Source: Streptococcus sp.
GTDB taxonomy: Bacteria > Bacillota > Bacilli > Lactobacillales > Streptococcaceae
Length of the DNA: 50,250 nt
Assembly: GCA_030528055.1 (NCBI GenBank)
Contig: JAUMZQ010000004.1
Location: forward strand, 79,160-129,409
Direction of reading: 5' to 3'
Shown piece after piece: positions 8,202 to 16,853 of this stretch (position 1 is the first letter of the stretch; every line of letters begins with the position of its first letter). The position numbers and the translations under genes are program-made. The notes under the pieces were generated by a model. The model saw only the letters and a list, made by a program, of their open reading frames with translations. It was not told the origin of the DNA and searched no databases.

Positions 8202-8957
8202 CTATTGATATTCTTCAAAAAGGTTATTTATCACATTACTGATTGAATCTTGATTAGTTATCTGCTTATTTGCATAAGGTTTCAAGCCTTCATAATTTCC
8301 AATTTGAACACTATAGTGAGCGTTTTGAAACATAGAAATATCATTTTTATCATTACCAAAAGCAATATAAGGCTGTTTTATCACTTCTAGTATCGTTTTG
8401 GCTTTCGTTATCTGATAGGGATTGATATATAAGCAAGTTTCATTTTCATGATAGACAATATCTGTTTTAGGAAACTGCTTTATTTCTTGTAGAAAGATAG
8501 GCAATAAATCTTCTTTTTGATTAAAACTCAAGACACATTTAATAGGATTTTCTAGCGAGGTTAAACTTAATTTTTGGGCTAGATTAAGCGGATCAACCGT
8601 TTTGATAAAAGGAATTTGATGTGAACGGTAAGTAGCATAATTAAAATAATCATCTATGAAATAAGGAATAACATGCTTTTGACACCATTTATCAATAAAA
8701 ACTGGAATTTCCTTTGGTAAGTGATGCTCTATCATTAATTTCCCATTGTGATAGACTAACCCACCATTTAAACATATAGTGAGGTGCTTAGCTAGTTTTT
8801 CTCCAAGCACATTAATCGAATCACGATAAGAACGAGCTGTCGCAAAACTAATTGTATGACCGTATCTTTCTGCCTTAACAATCGTATCTTTAATTTCATC
8901 AGAAATTGTATGACCGTCGAAACATAAGGTTCCATCTAAATCAAAAATGAAATTCAT
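8202..8957 (-). CDS. Cof-type HAD-IIB hydrolase
   Basis: This 251-residue haloacid dehalogenase-like phosphatase has motif I FDLDGTL at residues 5-11 (catalytic Asp pair) and motif IV FGNDKNDISMF near the C-terminus. The cap domain between them is of the IIB type. Such enzymes dephosphorylate sugar phosphates, FMN or PLP; the substrate is not deducible. AAAGGG serves as ribosome binding site. It follows the acyltransferase gene by 23 nt on the same strand, suggesting cotranscription. Confidence 0.9.
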   Translation of the reverse strand: MNFIFDLDGTLCFDGHTISDEIKDTIVKAERYGHTISFATARSYRDSINVLGEKLAKHLTICLNGGLVYHNGKLMIEHHLPKEIPVFIDKWCQKHVIPYFIDDYFNYATYRSHQIPFIKTVDPLNLAQKLSLTSLENPIKCVLSFNQKEDLLPIFLQEIKQFPKTDIVYHENETCLYINPYQITKAKTILEVIKQPYIAFGNDKNDISMFQNAHYSVQIGNYEGLKPYANKQITNQDSISNVINNLFEEYQ

Positions 8958-8980
8958 TATATACCCTTTCCAATAGATTG

Positions 8981-9721
8981 TTATTTTCTATGTTTTTCTG
9001 GATCCCAAACAAAACTAGCTAAAAAGCTAAATGCCATTGTTAAAATAGTGACAATCGCAGCTAAAATAAAGGCAAAGAATCTCAAAATACGCAAAAAGAA
9101 ATTAGCTTTTTTCCCCGTTTGGAACGGAGCCACTTCAGCATCCAAGCGATCAAACTCTGCATGTACCCGACGAGCTACCTCTTCCATTCCTTCATTGTTC
9201 ATCTTAGCGATATCTGAAATATCAATAGGATTTCCAAAATTCATATCTACTCGCTCACCTGCTGCCAATCCCTTTAAACTTCTCGGACCAGCATACACAA
9301 CAGGCATAATTCGTACTTTTGCCATTTTAGCAATCACTGCTACTCCACCCTTTATATCATTAGAATGGCGACTACCACTTGGAAACATAATTAACGAACG
9401 ATTGCTTGTTTTTAGCATTTTTACAGGATATTTTAGAGCAGAAGCTCCTGGATTTTCCCGATCAATTGGAAAAGCACCACACATGCGAATCCACCAACCA
9501 AAAATACGGTTTTTAAACAACTCTTTTTTGGCCATGAAAATAAATTGTTTTGGCTTTGTTGCAAAAGCCATATACACGGGATCCCACCAAGTTCTATGGG
9601 GAGCTACTAAAATATAATTTTCATTTTGAGGAGGAATTTTATTTTTATTATGATAATGAGCATTTCCATTTAAAGCCCATAAAATAAAAATAACCAAGCC
9701 TCGCAAATAAGTATAAAACAT
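8981..9721 (-). CDS. plsC: 1-acyl-sn-glycerol-3-phosphate acyltransferase-like protein (PlsC family)
   Basis: This 246-residue protein has the PlsC acceptor motif HX4D as HRTWWD (about residues 42-47), the glycerol-3-phosphate-binding motif FPSGSR (about 113-118) and a later PVVYAG block. A hydrophobic segment lies at the N-terminus and another at the C-terminus (FFAFILAAIVTILTMAFSF), so it is a membrane enzyme. Its likely role is acylation of lysophosphatidic acid to phosphatidic acid. AAGGAG precedes the ATG. Whether it is the essential PlsC or a paralogue cannot be told from this window. Confidence 0.85.
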   Translation of the reverse strand: MFYTYLRGLVIFILWALNGNAHYHNKNKIPPQNENYILVAPHRTWWDPVYMAFATKPKQFIFMAKKELFKNRIFGWWIRMCGAFPIDRENPGASALKYPVKMLKTSNRSLIMFPSGSRHSNDIKGGVAVIAKMAKVRIMPVVYAGPRSLKGLAAGERVDMNFGNPIDISDIAKMNNEGMEEVARRVHAEFDRLDAEVAPFQTGKKANFFLRILRFFAFILAAIVTILTMAFSFLASFVWDPEKHRK

Positions 9722-9890
9722 TTTTTCTCCTTGATATTATATAATGTTATATCTTCTTTCTAATCATTTATCAGAAAGAATTTGGTATCATCTATTTTCT
9801 CTTCATTATACCTTATCAAGGACTAGCCTGCAATTATTTTTCAAAATTGTTTAAAGTTTGCTGTACTTATTAGATATTTTTACTAAAAAA

Positions 9891-9899
9891 TGGTATGAT
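9891..9899 (+). promoter_or_regulatory. Extended -10 placing the start site at the ATPase ATG
   Basis: TGGTATGAT is an extended -10 (TGn plus TATGAT, 9894-9899). Seven nt downstream lies 9906, next to the ATG at 9907. No Shine-Dalgarno sequence precedes this ATG. This is the geometry of a leaderless transcript. Confidence 0.6.
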
Positions 9900-9906
9900 T
9901 ATCCTC

Positions 9907-12246
9907 ATGAATACGAAACAATTTAATGGTCTAAAACAATCTCAAGTTAATGAAAAAATTTCTCAAGGTTTAACAAATCATTTTACTAGTCATACTGGAA
10001 CTAGCAACTGGGATATTGTAAAACGAAATGTCTTTACTCTGTTCAACGCTTTAAATTTTGCGATTGCACTGGCTCTTATTGCTGTTCAAGCTTGGAGTAA
10101 CTTGGTCTTTTTTGCTGTCATCTGTTTTAATGCCTTTTCAGGAATTGTAACTGAATTAAGAGCTAAGCATATGATTGATAAACTCAATCTCGTCAGCAAA
10201 GAACTCATTACTGTTATTCGCGATGGAAAAGAAGAAAAAATTAATCCGGAAGACATCGTTTTAGGTGACCTCATCAAATTATCTTCTGGTGAACAAATTC
10301 CTAGTGATGCAAGAGTTATTAGTGGCGTTGCAGAAGCTAATGAAGCTATGTTGACAGGAGAGAGTGACCTTGTTTTAAAAGAAGTTGGTGCAGAACTTCT
10401 TTCTGGAAGCTTTTTGGTTAGTGGTCAGATTTATGCAGAAGTTCATCATGTCGGTGCAGATAATTATGCAAATAAATTGATGACCGAAGCGAAGACTCTT
10501 AAACCGATTAATTCTCGCATTCTCTACAACCTTGCTAAAATCTCTCGTTTCACAGGAAAAATCATTGTTCCATTTGGACTAGCCCTTCTACTAGAAGCAC
10601 TACTGATCAAAGGACTTCCTATTCGAAATTCTGTTATTACTTCTTCCACTGCTCTTTTAGGGATGCTACCTAAAGGGATTGCCCTTTTAACAGTTACTTC
10701 TCTTTTGACTGCTGTTATCAAGTTGGGAATGCGTAAAGTTCTTGTCCAAGAAATGTACTCTGTTGAAACACTCGCTCGGGTAGATACTCTTTGTCTTGAT
10801 AAAACGGGTACGATTACACAAGGAAAGATGACTGTTGAAGAACTCCATACACTGTCTGACCAGTTCTCCGACGAAACTGTCAGTTTTATATTAGCAGCTT
10901 ATATTCAAGCCAGTGAAGACAATAATCCAACTGCTCAAGCCATTCGGAAACAATATGGTCATCTAACACACCCCTACACAAGCAATCACATCATACCATT
11001 CTCAAGCGATCGGAAATGGGGAGCTATGGAATTGTCTGAAATTGGAGCCATTTACTTGGGGGCTCCTGAGATACTTTTAGACAAAATCCCAACTCCTGTT
11101 ATTGAGGCTCAAAATCGTGGTTCTCGCGTTTTGGTGTTAACACACAGTACAAGCACTATTGATATCCATAAACTAAGACTTCCTCAACAAATGGTGCCGT
11201 TAGCCATTCTTGAAATAGCTGATCCAATTCGTGAAAAAGCTGCTGAAACGTTAGAATACCTTCGTTCACAAAAAGTGGATTTGAAAATTATCTCTGGCGA
11301 TAATCCTGTTACTGTTTCACATATTGCTCATCAGGCTGGATTTTCTAGCTATCAAAACTTTATTGATTGTTCCAAAATTACAGATGAACAACTTGTAGAA
11401 CAAGCTGAGCAAACTGCTATCTTTGGAAGAGTTTCTCCACATCAAAAAAAATTACTGATTCAAACTCTAAAAGCAGCTGGTCACACAACTGCTATGACTG
11501 GTGATGGGGTTAATGATATTTTAGCTTTGCGTGAAGCAGATTGCTCCATTGTAATGGCAGAGGGCGACCCAGCAACACGACAAATTGCTAATCTTGTTTT
11601 ACTAAATTCTGATTTTAATGATGTTCCAGAAATCTTATTTGAAGGACGACGTGTTGTAAATAATATTGGTAGGATTGCTCCGATCTTCTTTATTAAAACC
11701 ATTTATTCTTTCTTGCTAGCTATTATCTGTATTGCAAGTGTTGTATTTGGAAAAGTAGATTACCTTCTTATTTTTCCGTTTATTCCGATTCAAATTACAT
11801 TTATCGATCAATTTGTGGAAGGATTTGCACCTTTTGTATTAACCTTTGAACGCAATATCCGTCCAGTAGAAAAGCATTTCCTGAAACGTTCTCTACTGCT
11901 AGCACTTCCAAGTTCTCTCATGATTGTTTTTAGTATACTATTTGTTCGATTCTGGGGCAGCTATCAAGGTTGGTCTGATATGGATATTTCAACCTTATCT
12001 TACTATTTACTTGGAACAATTAGTTTCCTATCTGTGATTAGAGCCTGTCTTCCCCTCAACATTCGAAGAATATTACTCGTCATTGGTTCAGTATTCGGAT
12101 TTTATATATCAGCATTTTTCTTCCAACATATCCTCGAAATTGCTAGGTTAACTTCCGTAACTTTCCCAATTTATCTCATTCTAATGAGTATCTTTGTTGT
12201 AATTTTTATCTTTTGTACCATCAAACAAAAATATGAATTTGTCTAA
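9907..12246 (+). CDS. P-type cation-transporting ATPase (CtpE-like)
   Basis: This 779-residue E1-E2 ATPase has the actuator motif LTGES (about residue 148), the phosphorylation motif DKTGTITQG (about 298) and the hinge motif TGDGVND (about 532). Two N-terminal and two central hydrophobic segments (the latter with MLPKGIALL) are followed by six at the C-terminus. It exports or imports a cation at the plasma membrane; the ion is not deducible, but resemblance is to CtpE-type calcium or divalent-cation pumps. An upstream in-frame ATG at 9895 overlaps the -10, so I chose 9907. Confidence 0.88.
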   Translation: MNTKQFNGLKQSQVNEKISQGLTNHFTSHTGTSNWDIVKRNVFTLFNALNFAIALALIAVQAWSNLVFFAVICFNAFSGIVTELRAKHMIDKLNLVSKELITVIRDGKEEKINPEDIVLGDLIKLSSGEQIPSDARVISGVAEANEAMLTGESDLVLKEVGAELLSGSFLVSGQIYAEVHHVGADNYANKLMTEAKTLKPINSRILYNLAKISRFTGKIIVPFGLALLLEALLIKGLPIRNSVITSSTALLGMLPKGIALLTVTSLLTAVIKLGMRKVLVQEMYSVETLARVDTLCLDKTGTITQGKMTVEELHTLSDQFSDETVSFILAAYIQASEDNNPTAQAIRKQYGHLTHPYTSNHIIPFSSDRKWGAMELSEIGAIYLGAPEILLDKIPTPVIEAQNRGSRVLVLTHSTSTIDIHKLRLPQQMVPLAILEIADPIREKAAETLEYLRSQKVDLKIISGDNPVTVSHIAHQAGFSSYQNFIDCSKITDEQLVEQAEQTAIFGRVSPHQKKLLIQTLKAAGHTTAMTGDGVNDILALREADCSIVMAEGDPATRQIANLVLLNSDFNDVPEILFEGRRVVNNIGRIAPIFFIKTIYSFLLAIICIASVVFGKVDYLLIFPFIPIQITFIDQFVEGFAPFVLTFERNIRPVEKHFLKRSLLLALPSSLMIVFSILFVRFWGSYQGWSDMDISTLSYYLLGTISFLSVIRACLPLNIRRILLVIGSVFGFYISAFFFQHILEIARLTSVTFPIYLILMSIFVVIFIFCTIKQKYEFV

Positions 12247-12251
12247 ATATC

Positions 12252-12302
12252 AAACATCTCCTAGGTTCATCAAAAACAGTGAACTTAAGAGATGTTTTTT
12301 TG
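12252..12302 (+). terminator. Terminator after the P-type ATPase
   Basis: AAACATCTC...GGTTCA pairs with TGAACTTAAGAGATGTTT, followed by a T-run on the plus strand. Confidence 0.85.
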
Positions 12303-12376
12303 TAAAGATTCCATATTACAAATCCTTATAAACGAATCATTTCATCACTTAAACAGTTGGTCTAACCTATAAATCA

Positions 12377-12385
12377 TGCTATAAT
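12377..12385 (+). promoter_or_regulatory. Extended -10 placing the start site at the methyltransferase ATG
   Basis: TGCTATAAT is a perfect extended -10 (hexamer 12380-12385). Seven nt downstream is 12392, the A of the start codon. No Shine-Dalgarno sequence lies between. This predicts a leaderless mRNA. Confidence 0.7.
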
Positions 12386-12391
12386 GTACCT

Positions 12392-13138
12392 ATGAAAGAA
12401 ACGATATTAAAAAAAGGCGAACGCATCAATCAATTATTTTCTACAGATGTAAAAATTATTCAAAATAGTGAGGTTTTTAGCTACTCAGTTGACAGTGTGC
12501 TACTTTCACGCTTCCCAAAATTACCAAAACGTGGCTTAATTATTGACCTATGCGCTGGCAATGGAGCGGTGGGATTATTTGCCAGTATGCGAACCACAGC
12601 AAAAATTATAGAGGTAGAAATCCAAGAACGACTAGCTGATATGGCAGAACGTTCTATTGAATTGAACGAATTGACTGAGCAAATGCAAGTTATCAATGAT
12701 GATTTAAAAAATCTAAATCAGTATATATCAGGAAGTAAGGTAGACATCATTCTTTGCAATCCTCCATATTTTAAGGTGGATGAACATTCCAATCTTAATG
12801 AAAGTAAACACTACCTATTAGCTCGCCATGAAATTACAACCAATCTGGAAGAAATTTGCAAAATTTCCCAACAAGTTCTTAAATCAAATGGACGATTAGC
12901 AATGGTTCATCGGCCAGATCGATTTTTAGATATTCTAAAAACTATGGACGAACACAATCTTGCTCCTAAAAGAATCCAATTCATTTACCCCAAACTCGGA
13001 AAAGAAGCGAATATGCTACTCATTGAAGCGATAAAAGACGGTTCAAAAACAGGTTTAAAAATTCTTCCGCCACTTTTTATTCACAATTCAGATGGAAGTT
13101 ACACACCAGAAATACACGAGATTTACTATGGAAACTAA
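12392..13138 (+). CDS. TrmN6-like class I SAM methyltransferase (tRNA1(Val) A37-N6 type)
   Basis: This 248-residue Rossmann methyltransferase has the SAM-binding motif [12 protein letters not shown] (about 52-63) and the adenine-N6 catalytic motif NPPYF (about 123-127). This combination is typical of TrmN6/YfiC-type enzymes, which methylate A37 of tRNA1(Val). The target is inferred from family. The gene overlaps the following GIY-YIG gene by 11 nt, a pairing seen in many Firmicutes. The start is the probable leaderless ATG. Confidence 0.88.
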   Translation: MKETILKKGERINQLFSTDVKIIQNSEVFSYSVDSVLLSRFPKLPKRGLIIDLCAGNGAVGLFASMRTTAKIIEVEIQERLADMAERSIELNELTEQMQVINDDLKNLNQYISGSKVDIILCNPPYFKVDEHSNLNESKHYLLARHEITTNLEEICKISQQVLKSNGRLAMVHRPDRFLDILKTMDEHNLAPKRIQFIYPKLGKEANMLLIEAIKDGSKTGLKILPPLFIHNSDGSYTPEIHEIYYGN

Positions 13139-13391
13139 AGCTTATATGTATGTACTAGAATGCAGTGACGGTTCGCTTTATACTGGTTATACTACTAACG
13201 TTGAAAAACGGATTCGAACTCATAACACAGGCAAAGGGGCTAAATATACTCGAGCACGCTTACCTGTAAAACTTTTATATCAGGAAGAATACCCTGATAA
13301 AGCAACAGCTATGTCTGCCGAAGCACTTTTCAAAAAGAAAAATAGAAGTTCTAAATTAGCCTATATTAAAGAAAGGAATCACCATGTCTGA
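13128..13391 (+). CDS. GIY-YIG nuclease-fold protein (UPF0213/YhbQ type)
   Basis: This is a stand-alone GIY-YIG domain of 87 residues: [17 protein letters not shown] at the N-terminus holds the modified GIY...YIG core, followed by the conserved Arg and KYTRARLP. Members of this family are small putative structure-specific nucleases with unclear cellular role. An in-frame ATG at 13092 would add 12 residues, but the family normally begins close to the YVL strand, so I prefer 13128. It overlaps both neighbours (11 and 8 nt), implying translational coupling in a three-gene unit. Confidence 0.85.
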   Translation: METKAYMYVLECSDGSLYTGYTTNVEKRIRTHNTGKGAKYTRARLPVKLLYQEEYPDKATAMSAEALFKKKNRSSKLAYIKERNHHV

Positions 13392-14244
13392 CATTCAATT
13401 TCAAGGAAACTTCCATCACATCGAAATCTCACCGAATAGTCATTTAGAAATCGGTACAGATGTTGTCTTTCGTTCCTTTACAAGCCTAAGTGTTTTAGAA
13501 GGAGCTCATCTTAAACTAGGACATCGCGTTTTTTTCAACGATCATTGCACTGTGCGTTGCAACCATTCTATTGAAATTGGAAAAGATACCATGTTTGGTG
13601 ACGGGGTCCGTATCTTTGATCATAATCATAAATATTCCAATTACCATATCGAAAAAATTAATTTTTCTACCGCTCCTATAAAGATAGGAGCTAATTGCTG
13701 GATTGGCGCCAATACAGTTATTCTAAAAGGAGTGACTATTGGCGATAATGTAATCATTGGAGCAAACAGTATCATATATAAGGATATTCCTAGCCATTCC
13801 ATAGCTGTGAGCAAGGAAGAATTAATCATTAAAAAACGACCTCAAAGAAGTTTTCACGCTTTTACTCTCACTGCGTCAGATACCTTGGAAAATCTCACTT
13901 ATCTTGTTAAAAACTTACCTGACATTGCATTTCATATTGCAGCTAAAACGAATATCTCTCCTTACTTAGAAAGTTTTTCAATCTATCCAAATGTCAATCT
14001 TTATAGCAATCTACATCAAGATGATTTGATTGAAGATTTATTAAATAAGGCTGATCTGTACTTGGATATTAACCACTGGGACGAGGTAGACTCTATTGTT
14101 ACACAAGCCAAAGAAAAAGGAAAAACAGTTCTAGCTTTTACGAATACTGCTCATCAACCACAAGAAACCACCTATCTTTTCCCAAATGAAAAGCCTGAAC
14201 AAATGGTCAATAAAATTACAGCAATACTAGAAAATGAATCGTAA
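13384..14244 (+). CDS. Hexapeptide-repeat acyltransferase fused to a GtfB-like sugar-transferase domain
   Basis: Residues about 10-150 form a left-handed beta-helix of hexapeptide repeats ([42 protein letters not shown]) as in serine/sugar O-acetyltransferases. The HNHK region is consistent with the catalytic His. Residues about 155-286 are a separate alpha/beta domain ([41 protein letters not shown]) that resembles the C-terminal part of GtfB/Gtf3-type proteins of serine-rich-repeat adhesin glycosylation. The protein may therefore modify a sugar or glycoprotein. AAAGGA precedes the start. The domain pairing is unusual. Confidence 0.75.
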   Translation: MSDIQFQGNFHHIEISPNSHLEIGTDVVFRSFTSLSVLEGAHLKLGHRVFFNDHCTVRCNHSIEIGKDTMFGDGVRIFDHNHKYSNYHIEKINFSTAPIKIGANCWIGANTVILKGVTIGDNVIIGANSIIYKDIPSHSIAVSKEELIIKKRPQRSFHAFTLTASDTLENLTYLVKNLPDIAFHIAAKTNISPYLESFSIYPNVNLYSNLHQDDLIEDLLNKADLYLDINHWDEVDSIVTQAKEKGKTVLAFTNTAHQPQETTYLFPNEKPEQMVNKITAILENES

Positions 14245-14290
14245 TACCTAAGAAATTAATTTTTCTTATAACTTTATTACAAGCTGAATA

Positions 14291-14332
14291 AAAAAGGAAT
14301 TGATTTTAAAATAACCAATTCCTTTTTATTTT
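14291..14332 (+). terminator. Terminator after the acyltransferase unit
   Basis: AAAAAGGAATTG and CAATTCCTTTTT form a perfect 12-bp stem followed by ATTTTT. Its A-rich 5' side may also let it serve the converging minus-strand gene. Confidence 0.85.
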
Positions 14333-14348
14333 TCAATAAATACACGAG

Positions 14349-14882
14349 TTACTTATCAGAAATTCCATTCGGTAGAATGATCTCTTTTATCAATTGTTCC
14401 TCTTCTTTGATACGAATATAAAGCGTAATGCAATAGATAGGGAACAAAATAAAAAGAGCAATATAAGCGTGAGAAAGCAAGGCTAAACCAATCATTTCTG
14501 GAACAACATTTAAAAAATAATTTGGGTGTTTTACATGTTGGAAAAGCCAGTGATTTACAAATTTATGATTTTTAACGATCATTAACTTAATCGTCCAAAC
14601 AGGCCCCAGCAACTTAGCTACTAGATAAAGCATAGCCATTGAAAAAATCAGTAATGCAGCACCAATAAAACTCATCATATCCAACTCTGGTCTATGAATA
14701 ATAAATTCAACAAAACAAACAAGATAAAAAAGAATATGTAAGTATTTCATAATTGTAGAATTTTTCACACCATATTCTTGACCACCATCTGCTAAAATAG
14801 CTTGTTCATTTGAATTTGAAAGTTTCAAAAACCGAAGACGAAAAACAACAGTCAACAAAAATAAAAGTCCTAATATAAACAT
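14349..14882 (-). CDS. Isoprenylcysteine carboxyl methyltransferase-like membrane protein
   Basis: This 177-residue protein has four or five hydrophobic segments and the ICMT/PEMT-type motif VKHPNYFLNVVPEMIG followed by a C-terminal EEEQLI. The family methylates lipids or prenylated cysteines with SAM; bacterial substrates are mostly unknown. A longer frame opens with TTG at 14939 but has no convincing ribosome binding site. A TTGATT-N17-TATAAT promoter inside that extension places the transcription start exactly on the ATG at 14882, which I take as the start. Confidence 0.75.
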   Translation of the reverse strand: MFILGLLFLLTVVFRLRFLKLSNSNEQAILADGGQEYGVKNSTIMKYLHILFYLVCFVEFIIHRPELDMMSFIGAALLIFSMAMLYLVAKLLGPVWTIKLMIVKNHKFVNHWLFQHVKHPNYFLNVVPEMIGLALLSHAYIALFILFPIYCITLYIRIKEEEQLIKEIILPNGISDK

Positions 14883-14888
14883 AATTAT

Positions 14889-14917
14889 ATTATATAAGGA
14901 AATAGCTTGAGAATCAA
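14889..14917 (-). promoter_or_regulatory. Promoter placing the start site on the ICMT-like ATG
   Basis: On the minus strand TTGATT is followed after 17 nt by TATAAT (14894-14889). The A of ATG at 14882 is seven nt after the last T, so a leaderless mRNA is predicted. Confidence 0.65.
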
Positions 14918-15002
14918 TAGCAATATCAAAATAAAGCAAAGAATACCACTTTACTAAAATACTAGGATCCTATTTAGAACCATTTAATCAATTTTACTAT
15001 CT

Positions 15003-15032
15003 AAAAAACCACTCGTTAATCAACGAATGGTT
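15003..15032 (-). terminator. Terminator of cshA
   Basis: AACCATTCGTT and AACGAGTGGTT pair (one G-U) on the minus strand, followed by a T-run. Confidence 0.8.
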
Positions 15033-15038
15033 CGGTTC

Positions 15039-16568
15039 TTATTTATCCCCTTTATTTCGAATCACAAATCCTGTTTTCTTTTCACTGGAGGTATTGCGTG
15101 GTTTTTTATGATCTTTTCGGTATTTCTTTTCCTTAGTAAAACGATCATTTCTACCATCACGACGACCACGGCGATCAGAATCTCTGCGATTTCCTCCTCT
15201 ACCACGACCAGCTTTATCTTTTCCAATATACTTGAACGGTAGCGGTTTTTCACGAGCAATCTCTACTTCTGGAAGCGAATCTGGATCTTGAACTGTTAAA
15301 TTCAAAATATACATAGCCAACTCTTCTGGGGTAAATTCTGTTGCTAATTTGCGAGCATCTTTCCCAAATTTTTCAAAGTTACTGCGAATACTATCATCAT
15401 TGAAATCACGTTCAATTTTTTTCAAGGCAACTTTTTTCTTAGCGTGAAAGGCTTCATCTGCTGTTGCAGGTTTCAACCCTTTCATACGTTTTTTAGTCAA
15501 GTCTTCAATAATTTTAAGGTAGCCCATTTCATTTGGAGAAACAAAAGTAATGGATTGTCCTGACTTTCCTGCTCGACCAGTTCGACCGATTCGGTGCACA
15601 TAGCTTTCTGGATCTTGTGGGATATCGTAATTATAGACATGGGTTACTCCTGAAATATCAAGACCACGCGCAGCAACATCTGTCGCTACCAATACATCTA
15701 AATTTCCATTTTTAAAATCACGAAGAACACGAAGGCGTTTCCCTTGATCCAAATCTCCGTGAATACCCTCAGCTCGGAAACCACGAATTTTCAGACCTCT
15801 TGTCAATTCATCAACACGACGTTTTGTACGACCAAAGACAATCGATAGTTCTGGCTGATCTACATCCATTAATCTCGTCATTGTATCAAATTTCTCGTTT
15901 TCTTTGATACGAATATAATACTGATCAACTAATTCTGTCGTTAGCTCCTTAGCAGCAATTTTTACATGTTCAGGATTTTTCATAAACTGAATCCCAATGC
16001 GCTTGATAGCATCTGGCATGGTTGCTGAAAAGAGAAGAGTTTGTCGTTCTTCTGGAACACGGGAAATAATCGCTTCAATATCCTCTAAAAAGCCCATATT
16101 CAACATTTCATCTGCTTCGTCTAAGATAAGAGTTTCTACATTTTCAAGGATTAAGGCTTTTCGTTTAATTAAATCAAGTAAACGTCCTGGTGTCCCCACT
16201 ACAATATGAGCTCCTGATTTCAAAGCTTTAATTTGCTTATCAATACTAGAACCACCGTAAACAGAACGAACTTTCACACCCTTGCTACGTCCAAAACGGA
16301 AAAGTTCTTCCTGACTTTGTACTGCCAACTCACGAGTAGGAGCAATGACCAAAGCTTGAACGGTTTGATTTGTCGTATTAATTTTTTCCAAAGTAGGAAA
16401 ACCAAAAGCTGCTGTTTTTCCTGTCCCTGTTTGTGCTTGTCCAATAACATCTTTTCCTGCAAGAGCTAGAGGAATGGTTTGTTCTTGGATAGGACTAGCT
16501 TCTACAAAACCAGCTTTTTCAATTTCAGCTAATAATTCAGCTGATAAATGTAATTCATTAAATTTCAA
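15039..16568 (-). CDS. cshA: DEAD-box ATP-dependent RNA helicase CshA
   Basis: This 509-residue helicase has all core motifs: Q motif SPIQEQTIP, Walker A AQTGTGKT (about 45-52), DEAD (about 150-153), SAT in LLFSATMP and HRIGRTGRAG (about 325-334). The C-terminal tail is rich in Arg, Gly and Lys (KAGRGRGGNRRDSDRRGRR), typical of CshA proteins, which unwind RNA in the degradosome, ribosome assembly and cold adaptation. The start codon appears to be TTG with a purine-rich GAAGAAAAAG upstream. A hairpin with a T-run stands in the 5' leader just before the ribosome binding site. Confidence 0.93.
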   Translation of the reverse strand: MKFNELHLSAELLAEIEKAGFVEASPIQEQTIPLALAGKDVIGQAQTGTGKTAAFGFPTLEKINTTNQTVQALVIAPTRELAVQSQEELFRFGRSKGVKVRSVYGGSSIDKQIKALKSGAHIVVGTPGRLLDLIKRKALILENVETLILDEADEMLNMGFLEDIEAIISRVPEERQTLLFSATMPDAIKRIGIQFMKNPEHVKIAAKELTTELVDQYYIRIKENEKFDTMTRLMDVDQPELSIVFGRTKRRVDELTRGLKIRGFRAEGIHGDLDQGKRLRVLRDFKNGNLDVLVATDVAARGLDISGVTHVYNYDIPQDPESYVHRIGRTGRAGKSGQSITFVSPNEMGYLKIIEDLTKKRMKGLKPATADEAFHAKKKVALKKIERDFNDDSIRSNFEKFGKDARKLATEFTPEELAMYILNLTVQDPDSLPEVEIAREKPLPFKYIGKDKAGRGRGGNRRDSDRRGRRDGRNDRFTKEKKYRKDHKKPRNTSSEKKTGFVIRNKGDK

Positions 16569-16584
16569 TCTTTTTCTTCTTTCT

Positions 16585-16608
16585 AAAAAGGTAGTACGAA
16601 GCTACCTT
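16585..16608 (-). promoter_or_regulatory. Terminator-like hairpin in the cshA 5' leader
   Basis: On the minus strand AAGGTAG, a 7-nt loop and CTACCTT are followed by TTT. The element lies only about 17 nt upstream of the cshA start codon, inside a leader of roughly 140 nt. Its position suggests attenuation or autoregulation rather than simple termination. Confidence 0.55.
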
Positions 16609-16705
16609 ATCAAACATTATGAGTTCTTCCATCGTATCAATAATTGAATAAGCTATTTGCCACTACAATTATTAGAAAATAAGAAGAACATAGTATTTTG
16701 CAACT

Positions 16706-16714
16706 AGACTAGTA
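16706..16714 (-). promoter_or_regulatory. Probable extended -10 of cshA
   Basis: TGGTATACT on the minus strand is a good extended -10, which would give a leader of about 140 nt. No strong -35 is visible. Confidence 0.5.
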
Positions 16715-16790
16715 TACCACAAAGAAAAATAAAAAGATAGATTAAAAAACTGCTACATCATTGACTCTTCATTTCTTAAAATCAAACTCA

Positions 16791-16828
16791 AAAAAAGAGT
16801 TGACAAAGTCAACTCTTTTTTGTAAACT
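16791..16828 (+). promoter_or_regulatory. marR-MFS promoter embedded in a perfect palindrome (probable operator)
   Basis: TTGACA (16800-16805), 17 nt, TAAACT (16823-16828). The -35 lies inside a perfect inverted repeat, AAAAAAGAGTTGAC-AAA-GTCAACTCTTTTTT (16791-16821). It resembles a terminator, but both flanking genes point away from it, so no transcript needs ending here. A MarR-family operator is the likelier reading. Confidence 0.65.
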
Positions 16829-16853
16829 ATTTTTATAGAAAGGACTAATTTTT

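Noticed and set aside
9048..9617. A 189-codon plus-strand frame opposite the acyltransferase gene.
   Set aside because: It is antisense to a clear PlsC-family gene, has no recognisable domain and no ribosome site.
16791..16821. Reading the palindrome before marR as a terminator.
   Set aside because: Both adjacent genes point away from it and the marR -35 is inside it, so an operator is more likely; a transcript entering from elsewhere is not excluded.
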